A stretch of 40,897 nucleotides of DNA from Armatimonadota bacterium (lineage in GTDB: Bacteria > Armatimonadota > UBA5829 > DTLH01): contig JACPPP010000110.1 in the NCBI GenBank assembly GCA_016190935.1, positions 1 through 40,897 of the forward strand, written 5' to 3'. The notes beneath the pieces are model-generated. The model did no database searches. It saw only the letters and a program-made list of their open reading frames with translations, and was not told the origin of the DNA. The first letter of the stretch is position 1. Each line of letters opens with the position of its first letter. Below, piece by piece: positions 16,551 through 24,898 of the stretch. The position numbers and the translations under genes were made by a program.

Positions 16551-18649
16551 CAGAGCGCGGTGACCGGATACAGTTCGCCGGAAACGTGGTGGTTCAGGAG
16601 AACCAGCCGCTCGTGCTTCACGGCAAGTTCGTTCGGCACCCCAAGTATGGCTTCCAGTTCGAGGTCACGAGCATGGAGTTCGACCGGCAGATGGACGCCC
16701 GCGGGCTCGCCAACTATCTTGCGAACAATCCTGACATCAAGGGTATCGGCCCGGCAAAAGCAAGGATCATCGCTGAGCGGTTCGGCTCGGAGTTCGAGCA
16801 GCACCTAATCGATGAACCGGAGAAGATCGCGGACGCCGCGAAGGTGCCGATCTCGCTTATCGAGTCGCTGCGAGATCACTGGCTTGAGACGAGCAGTGTG
16901 AACCAGGCGATGACGGCGCTTGCCGCATACGGGCTCACACATCATCAGGTAACGAGGCTGGTGAAGAAGCTCGGCAACAATGCAGTCGGCATCATCGAAC
17001 GCGATCCCTATGTCATCGTCGGAGAGATCGACGGCTTTGGCTTCAAGCGGATCGACAAGATCGCTCGGCAGGTGGGCATCGCCAAGGACGAGCCGAGCCG
17101 TGTTCGCGCTGGAATTGTGTTCTGCGTCGATGATGCCCTGGATCAGGGCGACTGCTGGGTGGAGTACGAAGACCTGCTCGACCGGGCGAACGAGCTTCTT
17201 GTGATGGATTGCCTTGACAGCCGAGAGCAGATCGAGAAGCACCTGGACAATCTGATCGATGAGAAGTCCCTGACCTGCTACCCCGCAGACTGCCGGTTCC
17301 TCGTGGCGAAGCCGTTCATCCGGAGCACGGAAGAGGACCTGGCGCGTGTGTTCGCTGGCGGTGTAAAGCCCAGCCCGTGCCTTGGTGACAAGTCCGATCT
17401 GCAGACTGAGGTGAAACGTGTCGCGCCGCGACTCAATCCCAAGCAGCTTGACGCGGCCGTTAGTGCCGCCGCACACTCCATATCACTCATCTCCGGTGGT
17501 GCTGGATCCGGCAAGACATTCACCGTTGCCGCCATGACTCGGCTCTGTGACGAGCATGACCTGCGCGTAGTGCTCTGCGCGCCGACCGGCAAGGCCGCCA
17601 AACGAATGGAAGAGGCCACCGGGCGGGAAGCGTCAACGATCCATAGGCTGCTTGGTTTCAACGGCAAGACCTATGCGCGCGACTCGGAGAATCCTATCTC
17701 TGCCGACATGCTCATTGTCGACGAGGTTTCGATGGTCGATGTGGTTCTAGCCTGGCATCTGTTCCAGGCAATCGATCTTGACCGCACGGCCGTTGTTCTC
17801 GTTGGCGACCACAATCAACTTCCGCCTGTCGGCCCGGGCAACATCCTTCGAGACCTGATCGAGTCCAGAGTACTGCCGACAACAGTCCTCGACGATATAG
17901 TCAGACAGGCCGGTATCCTCAAAGAGAACAGCATCGCGATTCTCAAGGGCGAAGTGCCAAAGACTCCGCAGCGCGATACCTCCGCGCGGGGCGCATGGTA
18001 CGTCGCTGATCAGCATACCGATGCGGAACGAGTCCAGCGGTTCGTTCTCGACCTGTTCGAGCACACTCTCAACGAGAAGCTGGGCTTTGACATCCTGCGA
18101 GACGTACAGCTTCTGACTCCAACGCATAAGGGCCCGCTCGGCACAGTCGAACTGAACACTAAGCTCCAGCGCCTCATCCAGCGGAAGCTCTGGAACTACG
18201 ACGCGCCGCCCGTTCAGACAGGCAGACGTCCTAAGCTGCTCGTCAATGACAAGGTCATTCAGACCCGGAACAACTACGACCTCGGAGTCATGAACGGCGC
18301 GATGGGTATTGTCCGCAGCGTTGGTCTCGACGGGTCGCTAACCATCGAGTTCGAGGACAAGACGGTCCACATCGAGGCCGGGGTACCGCAGCGCAGTGAC
18401 ATCCAGCTTGCCTACGCGCTCACCATTCACAAGTCCCAGGGGTCGGAGTTTCCCTGTTCGGTGGTCATCGCACACAAGTCGCACTCGTTTATGCACCATC
18501 GGAACCTGCTCTACACCGGAGTGACCCGAGCCTCTCAGACCGCCATCATCGTCGGCGACCACTGGGGAATCGCCAACTGCGCCAAGCGCGTGCAGGTGGA
18601 TGCGCGGAAGACGTTCCTATCACTCCTGTTGAACAGGGGTGCCCAATGA
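16457..18649 (+). CDS. RecD/RecD2-like SF1 helicase
   Basis: Start MPTATTEHTRIRGEVERVFF; HhH region, Walker A SGGAGSGKTFT, VDEVSMVD, LTIHKSQGSEF, TGVTRASQ. Confidence 0.92.
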   Translation: MPTATTEHTRIRGEVERVFFSSANFSAGRFITERGDRIQFAGNVVVQENQPLVLHGKFVRHPKYGFQFEVTSMEFDRQMDARGLANYLANNPDIKGIGPAKARIIAERFGSEFEQHLIDEPEKIADAAKVPISLIESLRDHWLETSSVNQAMTALAAYGLTHHQVTRLVKKLGNNAVGIIERDPYVIVGEIDGFGFKRIDKIARQVGIAKDEPSRVRAGIVFCVDDALDQGDCWVEYEDLLDRANELLVMDCLDSREQIEKHLDNLIDEKSLTCYPADCRFLVAKPFIRSTEEDLARVFAGGVKPSPCLGDKSDLQTEVKRVAPRLNPKQLDAAVSAAAHSISLISGGAGSGKTFTVAAMTRLCDEHDLRVVLCAPTGKAAKRMEEATGREASTIHRLLGFNGKTYARDSENPISADMLIVDEVSMVDVVLAWHLFQAIDLDRTAVVLVGDHNQLPPVGPGNILRDLIESRVLPTTVLDDIVRQAGILKENSIAILKGEVPKTPQRDTSARGAWYVADQHTDAERVQRFVLDLFEHTLNEKLGFDILRDVQLLTPTHKGPLGTVELNTKLQRLIQRKLWNYDAPPVQTGRRPKLLVNDKVIQTRNNYDLGVMNGAMGIVRSVGLDGSLTIEFEDKTVHIEAGVPQRSDIQLAYALTIHKSQGSEFPCSVVIAHKSHSFMHHRNLLYTGVTRASQTAIIVGDHWGIANCAKRVQVDARKTFLSLLLNRGAQ

Positions 18650-19209
18650 ACACGATCCAGGCAATTGAGACTCAGTACAACGGCTACAGATTCCGCAGCA
18701 GGCTGGAAGCACGATGGGCGGTGTTCTTTGACAGCCTCGGCGTCCCCTACCTCTACGAGCCTGAGGGGTTCGAGCTTGGCGACGGAGTCAGGTACCTCCC
18801 GGATTTCTGGCTGCCTGATCAGCATTGTTGGGTGGAGATAAAGCCTCCCGGCGAGTGGGACTATCACCTTGAATGCGATCTCCTCGCCGAGCGGTCCGAC
18901 TGCCAACTGTTACTCTACATAACGGGTAACCCCTGGCCAGGGGAGTATGGAATCGTGCCATACCCGGCCACAAGCGAACTACACAGTAGTTCGGCTTGGG
19001 TCTTTGCCCTGGGGCGCAAGAGTGATCGCGAGCTGTGGATATGCAACGACGATGTCGGCGCGGAATGCCTGAACCCCATCGCTCTTGAGGACGAGAAATA
19101 CCCTTCGGCAAATGCTCCACGGCTCATCGGCGCGTACAGGGCGGCCCGTCGGGCGCGCTTTGAGTTCGGTGAGCGGCGGCCGAGATACCGGGGGTGGCCA
19201 AATGGATAG
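18646..19209 (+). CDS. PD-(D/E)XK-like endonuclease
   Basis: 187 aa; YRFRSRLEARWAVFFDSLGVPYLYEPE...YLPDFWLPDQHCWVEIKP. Confidence 0.68.
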   Translation: MNTIQAIETQYNGYRFRSRLEARWAVFFDSLGVPYLYEPEGFELGDGVRYLPDFWLPDQHCWVEIKPPGEWDYHLECDLLAERSDCQLLLYITGNPWPGEYGIVPYPATSELHSSSAWVFALGRKSDRELWICNDDVGAECLNPIALEDEKYPSANAPRLIGAYRAARRARFEFGERRPRYRGWPNG

Positions 19210-21829
19210 GAACACTCCGGAGGCCATGGTCTACGATCTGATACCGGACGAACTCAAAGCACTTCGGCAGTGGGTCTGCTACCGCATCGAGGATCGCAAT
19301 GGCATTCCCACCAAGATACCATACCGAACGGACAAAGTCGGACGCGGTAACGCCAAGACCAATGATCCGGCGACCTGGCATACTTTCGATGAGGTACTGG
19401 AAGCGGCCGCCAAGCCCGCAAACAGGTTCGACGGCATAGGGTTCGTACTATCTGAGTCCGACCCTTATGTGTTCGTGGATCTCGACCATGTGGTGAACGA
19501 CGGTGAGATGGAGCCCTGGGCGCTTGAGATGATCGGGCGCATTGGTTCCTACACGGAGTTCAGCCGGTCGGGAACGGGCATCCACATCGTCACGCGAGCA
19601 AAGAAACCCGGACCCAGGTGCCGGACACACAGCAGGCCGCAGTTCGAGATATACGACGACGTGCGGCTCGTCGTGTTTACGGGCAGGCTGTGGCCCGGCT
19701 CGCCAACCGAGATCAACGGCGCTCAGGAGGCAGTGAGCGAGATTTACTTCGACGTGTTCGGTGAGAACCCCCAGAACGTCCCGCCGAAGGAGAGCACAAA
19801 AAACGTCCGGCCGGTCGGAAAGTCCGATCCGGCGCTCATCGAGGAAGCCTTGTCCGCGACCAACGGAGAGAAGTTTGGGCGGCTGTGGAACGGGAACATC
19901 GGGGAGTACAACGGCGATGCCAGCGCGGCGGACATGGCGCTCTGCTGCATGCTTGCGTACTGGACGGACAAAGACCCTGCCAGGATGGACAGGCTGTTCC
20001 GCGAGTCGGGACTGATGCGCGACAAGTGGGATGAATCGCGAGGCCCGAAAACATACGGACAGATCACGATTGACGCAGCCAACGGTATAGTCAAAGAGAC
20101 CTATGCCGACCACACAGGCAAACGGAAACGGCGCGCGAAGCGAGATGCCGGAGTAGCTAAGACGCAAACGCGCCCCGTTGAAGGTCTACCTGCCATCCGT
20201 GCCGACTGCCAGGACCTTCGCAGCGTGACAGGTCAGTGCTGGGAGGCCATCGCCAGTGCCAACAACCCTCCGAGGTATTTCCGGTATATCGGTCTTCCTT
20301 CCAGACTCGAAAAAGACGATGATGGGATGCTGGTCCCCAGGGAACTGACTCCCGACAGGCTGCGACACGAACTGGCTCGTGTGGCGAATTGGGTAAGCGG
20401 GGAGCAGGATGAATCGGCCAAGCCTCCAGTCGATGTCGTGAGGGACGTGCTGGCGACTCCCAATCCTCCGCTGCCGGTGCTGGCGCGTATCACGGACGTT
20501 CCTGTGTTCGCTCCGGATGGTTCGCTCTCAATGGCCGAGGGCTACCATGCCGCCGGGCAGACATATCGGATGTCGAGGGCCGGGCTGAAGATTCCCGACA
20601 TACCGTCTGCCCCATCGTCAGGCGAGGTCGATGCAGCGAAGAGCCTGATCCTCGATATGATCTCAGAGTTCCCGTTCGTGGATGAAGCCGACCGCGCGCA
20701 TGCCGTCGGACTCCTTCTTCTCCCATTCGTGCGAGACCTTATCGACGGGCCGACGCCCAACCATCTTGTCGAGGCTCCGCAGGCGGGCACGGGAAAAGGA
20801 CTGCTGGCCGATGTCCTGCTGACACCCGCCTGTGGCAAGCAGGTGTCGACTATTTCCGAGGCCAGGGACGATGACGAATGGCGAAAACGGATAACCGCGC
20901 AACTCCGCAGCGCGCGCACGGTGGTTCTCCTGGACAACGTCACGCGGCCGCTCAACTCCGGGGCACTGGCTTCCGCGCTTACGGCAACGGTCTGGGAGGA
21001 CCGGATACTGGGCAAGTCTGAGAACCTGCATATCCCCGTGCGCTGCGTCTGGGTGACGACTGCCAACAATCCCACCATGACAACGGAAATCGCCAGGCGA
21101 TGCATACGCATTCGGCTGGACGCAAAGGTGGACCGTCCGTGGTTTCGTGACGGGTTCAGGCAGAAGAAGCTTCGCGGTTGGGCGCTTGCTAACCGCGGCG
21201 AACTGGTGGGCGCTGCTCTTACGCTCGTCCAGGCATGGGTGTGCGCCGGTATGCCCGCCTCCGAGACCAAGCCGCTGGGTTCCTATGAACAATGGACCGC
21301 GATAGTCGGGGGGATACTGCAGCACGTGGGTGTACCCAGGTTCCTGTCGAACCTCCTTGAGTTCTACGAGCAGGCGGACATCGAGGGAACGATGTGGCGG
21401 CAACTGGTCGAGGCATGGTCGGAGAAGTTCGGTCAGGAGCGCGTGGGAGTGAACGACCTGTTTGACCTGGCTTTGGAACTGGACGTGTTCGACTTCGGCA
21501 AAGGCGGCGAGAGGTCGCAAAGGACTGCTTTTGGCCGACGGCTCAGTCGGCAGCGTGATCGTGTGATAGGCGAAAATAGGATAATCGCTGCGGGGAAATC
21601 CAAGCGCGCGAGTCAGTGGATGCTGGTTCCTACAAGCGATCTGTTTTCCGGGAGGGTGAACATAGAGAACATCGGTGAACATTCCCCCTCTTCCCCTCAT
21701 GCGCCAGCGCACACACATGCATGCGCACATGCATGTGTAGACGAGGGTGAGAATGTTCACTCAGGTTCACTATGTTCACCCGACGAGTCTGCTCCGGCTT
21801 CGTCCATGCCGGGCTATGAGGAGTTCTGA
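19202..21829 (+). CDS. PrimPol-like primase/helicase
   Basis: Start MDRNTPEAMVYDLIPDELKALRQWVCYR; AEP-like core (VFVDLDHVV; SRSGTGIHIV), C-terminal P-loop segment VEAPQAGTGKGLLADVLLTPA. Confidence 0.82.
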   Translation: MDRNTPEAMVYDLIPDELKALRQWVCYRIEDRNGIPTKIPYRTDKVGRGNAKTNDPATWHTFDEVLEAAAKPANRFDGIGFVLSESDPYVFVDLDHVVNDGEMEPWALEMIGRIGSYTEFSRSGTGIHIVTRAKKPGPRCRTHSRPQFEIYDDVRLVVFTGRLWPGSPTEINGAQEAVSEIYFDVFGENPQNVPPKESTKNVRPVGKSDPALIEEALSATNGEKFGRLWNGNIGEYNGDASAADMALCCMLAYWTDKDPARMDRLFRESGLMRDKWDESRGPKTYGQITIDAANGIVKETYADHTGKRKRRAKRDAGVAKTQTRPVEGLPAIRADCQDLRSVTGQCWEAIASANNPPRYFRYIGLPSRLEKDDDGMLVPRELTPDRLRHELARVANWVSGEQDESAKPPVDVVRDVLATPNPPLPVLARITDVPVFAPDGSLSMAEGYHAAGQTYRMSRAGLKIPDIPSAPSSGEVDAAKSLILDMISEFPFVDEADRAHAVGLLLLPFVRDLIDGPTPNHLVEAPQAGTGKGLLADVLLTPACGKQVSTISEARDDDEWRKRITAQLRSARTVVLLDNVTRPLNSGALASALTATVWEDRILGKSENLHIPVRCVWVTTANNPTMTTEIARRCIRIRLDAKVDRPWFRDGFRQKKLRGWALANRGELVGAALTLVQAWVCAGMPASETKPLGSYEQWTAIVGGILQHVGVPRFLSNLLEFYEQADIEGTMWRQLVEAWSEKFGQERVGVNDLFDLALELDVFDFGKGGERSQRTAFGRRLSRQRDRVIGENRIIAAGKSKRASQWMLVPTSDLFSGRVNIENIGEHSPSSPHAPAHTHACAHACVDEGENVHSGSLCSPDESAPASSMPGYEEF
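21654..21781. repeat. Long inverted repeat with iteron-like half sites and central hairpin (candidate replication origin)
   Basis: Arms 21654-21684 and 21751-21781 match 27/31 as inverted copies; central ACACATGCAT-GCGCAC-ATGCATGTGT hairpin. Confidence 0.6.
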
Positions 21830-22767
21830 TGGCGTACCTCGATTCACTGACAAGACACGCCCTCAGGGCGAGCATTCAGCCGGACGGCAAGATCAGGCTG
21901 GAGCCGGACTGGCTTATCACGGACGGCATCCGGCAGATAGTCCACGAGCACCGTGAGGAGCTTGTCCGGGAGATCACCGAGAACGCGGCATCTGGCGATC
22001 CGTCCGAGGAGACCGTCTCCGACTATCACCTTCTTTGGGTCGCGACGGACCTCGACTCGTTCGAGGAATACGATCCCCGATTCGGTTACGAGCTGAGCTG
22101 CGATCCCGTTTACCGGATGCTGGACGCTCCCTACTATGCCTGGTTGCGACACCGGATGGAGAACGCCCGGAAGTCTCACGGAGCGGGACGTCTAGACGAC
22201 TCGGCGTTCGAGGTTCTGAGAACCCGGTTCAACACCATCCATTCCTGGGCTGTCCGGCACATCGGCGAGGAGGCTCTTCGGCGAGCGATCAGGACCACGA
22301 ACGTGAAGTCCTATGTGCCGCCATCAGAGCAAACCTTCTCGGCTTACCGCAAGACCTGGGACGACGCCTGGAGTGCCTATCAGCGAAATCAGGCTGCATG
22401 CAACCGGTCTGCGGAACCATCTGATCAGGCGCGCAGGCTCCAGCATCTGCTCGATACCCAGGGATACGCTGGCATTCGGTCATCCATCATCGACGATGTC
22501 GTTGTCTTCGTCCGGGATGAGTCGGTGGTAGTCCCTCACAAGTGGACAACCAAGGTCCGGTTCACGCTGGACGAGTTGCGCCTGATGGTCGGCTCCTCCC
22601 CGGACGCTGTAAAACAGATCCACGAGGTCAAGCGGGTGTTCGGCGGAAAGGTCGTGCCCTCGGGAGATAATCCATTCGCGGTCAAGGGATCCGGGGGAAA
22701 CGTCATGCCGATACCTGCTGCCCAGCAGACTCTATTCCAGGCCGGGACAACAGCAAGCGCAATATAG
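21829..22767 (+). CDS. Phage protein of unknown function
   Basis: 312 aa ORF directly after the primase; N-terminal TubC_N-like look (LRASIQPDGKIRLEPDWLITDGIRQIVHEHREELV). Confidence 0.6.
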   Translation: MAYLDSLTRHALRASIQPDGKIRLEPDWLITDGIRQIVHEHREELVREITENAASGDPSEETVSDYHLLWVATDLDSFEEYDPRFGYELSCDPVYRMLDAPYYAWLRHRMENARKSHGAGRLDDSAFEVLRTRFNTIHSWAVRHIGEEALRRAIRTTNVKSYVPPSEQTFSAYRKTWDDAWSAYQRNQAACNRSAEPSDQARRLQHLLDTQGYAGIRSSIIDDVVVFVRDESVVVPHKWTTKVRFTLDELRLMVGSSPDAVKQIHEVKRVFGGKVVPSGDNPFAVKGSGGNVMPIPAAQQTLFQAGTTASAI

Positions 22768-22812
22768 GGCGCGAAGTGCCTCCCCCGCCCATCTCCGGAT
22801 TGCCGTAACAAC

Positions 22813-23343
22813 TTGAGCGATAGGAACACATTGATGATTGACGAAATGCGAACAGAACAGACAGAGCCTGAGATCGGAGCCAGGGATCGCGATGGGATGG
22901 ACCGCTGGCAGAGGAACACTGAGGCGAAACGCGGTCCCGGCGCTCCCGAGGGCAATACGAACGCCCTGAAGCATGGCATATACGCCGACCGATTCCTCTC
23001 ACCTGAGGAGCGCGTCATCTTCGACGCGATCATCCTGCAGCTTCACCAGGACTTCGTGTTCAACAAGAGCTCGGACTTCATGCAGGTGGAACTGGTGGCG
23101 GTCTACTTCTTGAAGCTGGAGCGTGCGCAGGAGGCAGGCGACTGGGAAGCAGCAGAACGGCTGGACCGGATGATACGCTGCCACCTCAAGGACCTCAAGG
23201 CGACCAAGATCGCGCGTGAGGGTGAGGAGCCGAAGGGTGCAGAGACTACTCCCGCCGAGTGGGCCACTGCGTTACTTGAGAAGCTGGCCGACGCGGAGAA
23301 GAACGCCCGGGCCGGGTCAGAGTCGGAGAAAACGCAGGAATGA
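22813..23343 (+). CDS. Terminase small subunit-like protein
   Basis: 176 aa; GPGAPEGNTNALKHGIYAD motif common at the N-terminus of phage small terminase-like proteins; upstream of the large terminase. Confidence 0.6.
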   Translation: MSDRNTLMIDEMRTEQTEPEIGARDRDGMDRWQRNTEAKRGPGAPEGNTNALKHGIYADRFLSPEERVIFDAIILQLHQDFVFNKSSDFMQVELVAVYFLKLERAQEAGDWEAAERLDRMIRCHLKDLKATKIAREGEEPKGAETTPAEWATALLEKLADAEKNARAGSESEKTQE

Positions 23344-23543
23344 GTTCGGATAACACCAGTTTGGCTTTGGGGGATCGGCGCGATCCACGCGTGGATTTCC
23401 GACTGAGTGAGAAACTGAGTTCCGATAAGACGTGTTCTCGGAACTTTCTCACTGCCGGAATCCGCCGCTCGGAACAATGGCTGCCGGAAATGCTGGCTGG
23501 GGAAAGGTCGATGAGTGTTCATTTCCCCAGCAGTGAGGGTGAG

Positions 23544-24461
23544 TCAGATCAGTTCGAGCGCATCCTCCAGCGCCTCGTCAGAGAGGTGCGTGTAGATTTC
23601 AGTCGTCGAGATGTCGCAGTGGCCGAGGGCGCGCTTCACCAGAAGCAGGTCGGAGGTTCTGGCGTAGAGGTGAGTCGCGAAGGTGTGTCGGAGGCCGTGA
23701 GGCGAGATACGCTTTGCGATGCCAGCCGCATCCAGCCAGCGCTTCAGCCGCTGCGCGATCTGCCTGTCGCAGAGCCGAGTCCCTCTGGAGGATACGAACA
23801 GGGCACGACATTCGCCAGTGTCGAGTCTGCGTCGTTCCTGGAGATAGCTCCTCAGCAGAGTGCGGAGAGACGACTTCAGAAACTTGACCTGCGGGATGTT
23901 GCCCTTGCCGGTAATGCGGATGTGCTTGCCGTCGAGGTCAACGTCGTCTATGTCCAGGTTCACCAGTTCCGCGAGCCGAATGCCGGTGCCGAGGAACATC
24001 TCGAAGATGACTCGGTCTCTGCGCGCAATCGGATTGGCGCGGTCATGGAGTTCCTTGAGGAGCCTGCGCTTCTCGGCCTCGGTCAGGAACTCCGGCGGCG
24101 TTCTCGCCAGTCGCTTTGTGGTAACGGTCTTAGCCGGGTTGGTCTCGGTGAGACCACTCTCAGCGGTCCAGGCGAAGAACGAACGGACGACGGCCTTCAG
24201 CCGATGCATTGTTGCCGGGGACTTGGGCGCGGCACCGTCGGAGTACGCGACTACAGGATCGATGAGCGCGGCGTCGATCATCCCAGGCGTGATGCTTCGC
24301 ATACCGTCACTGGGCAGCGCGCGGGCGAAGCATCGCAGGTCACGCAGATAGGCGGAGATGGTATGCTCCGAGCGACCTTGCGCCCGGAGCCTTACCGCGA
24401 AGTTGTCTATCGTCCGTTCGAGGTCGTCAGTCGGCTGCAGCAACCGGATCGGATTCGGCAT
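23544..24461 (-). CDS. Tyrosine recombinase (XerC/D-like)
   Basis: 305 aa; core-binding domain, GTGIRLAELVNL, ISPHGLRHTFATHLYA, LGHCDISTTEIYTHLS. Confidence 0.94.
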   Translation of the reverse strand: MPNPIRLLQPTDDLERTIDNFAVRLRAQGRSEHTISAYLRDLRCFARALPSDGMRSITPGMIDAALIDPVVAYSDGAAPKSPATMHRLKAVVRSFFAWTAESGLTETNPAKTVTTKRLARTPPEFLTEAEKRRLLKELHDRANPIARRDRVIFEMFLGTGIRLAELVNLDIDDVDLDGKHIRITGKGNIPQVKFLKSSLRTLLRSYLQERRRLDTGECRALFVSSRGTRLCDRQIAQRLKRWLDAAGIAKRISPHGLRHTFATHLYARTSDLLLVKRALGHCDISTTEIYTHLSDEALEDALELI

Positions 24462-24822
24462 TGCTCACCTCCGGTGTTGCCTTGAGGCTGCGGCCCATGG
24501 GTGTGTCTTTCGGGAGTGGGAGCTTGGGGATGTAGCCCTGTTCCTTTGCCCAGACCAGGAACGTGCGGAAGACGCGGATGGTCTTCTTGACAGTGATCTC
24601 GGAGCGGTCCTTGTCGCCGTGCATCTTGAGGAGCGCGTCCGACTTGAGGAACCCGGATACGTGTGGGATCAGGATCGCCGAGAGCTTCTTGTCGGGACCG
24701 AAGAACGCCTCGACCTGTTCGAGGTCTTTTGAGTAGGTATAGAGCGTGCGTTCGCTCTTGCCCTGGCCCTTGAGATACTCAAGGTGCTCATGGACAGCTT
24801 CGTGAAGTGTCTTTTCCGTCAT
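24427..24822 (-). CDS. Stand-alone SAM-like core-binding domain protein
   Basis: From MTEKTLHEAVHEHLEYLKGQGKSERTLYTYSKDLEQVEAFF; matches the N-terminal domain of tyrosine recombinases but has no catalytic domain; overlaps the next gene. Confidence 0.75.
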   Translation of the reverse strand: MTEKTLHEAVHEHLEYLKGQGKSERTLYTYSKDLEQVEAFFGPDKKLSAILIPHVSGFLKSDALLKMHGDKDRSEITVKKTIRVFRTFLVWAKEQGYIPKLPLPKDTPMGRSLKATPEVSNAESDPVAAAD

Positions 24823-24898
24823 TCTACTACCTCCTGATGGTTGGGTGTTGCATTCACATTCACGCTCAGGTTGCATGTGAAGTCAAGTCATTCTTGCC

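Noticed and set aside
20663-21760. 365-aa minus-strand ORF antisense to the primase
   Set aside because: No domain recognised; mirrors codon structure of the primase gene; part of the sequence reads the inverted-repeat region.
23340-24485. 381-aa plus-strand ORF antisense to the tyrosine recombinase
   Set aside because: The minus strand carries a complete recombinase with catalytic motifs; the antisense ORF has no recognisable features.
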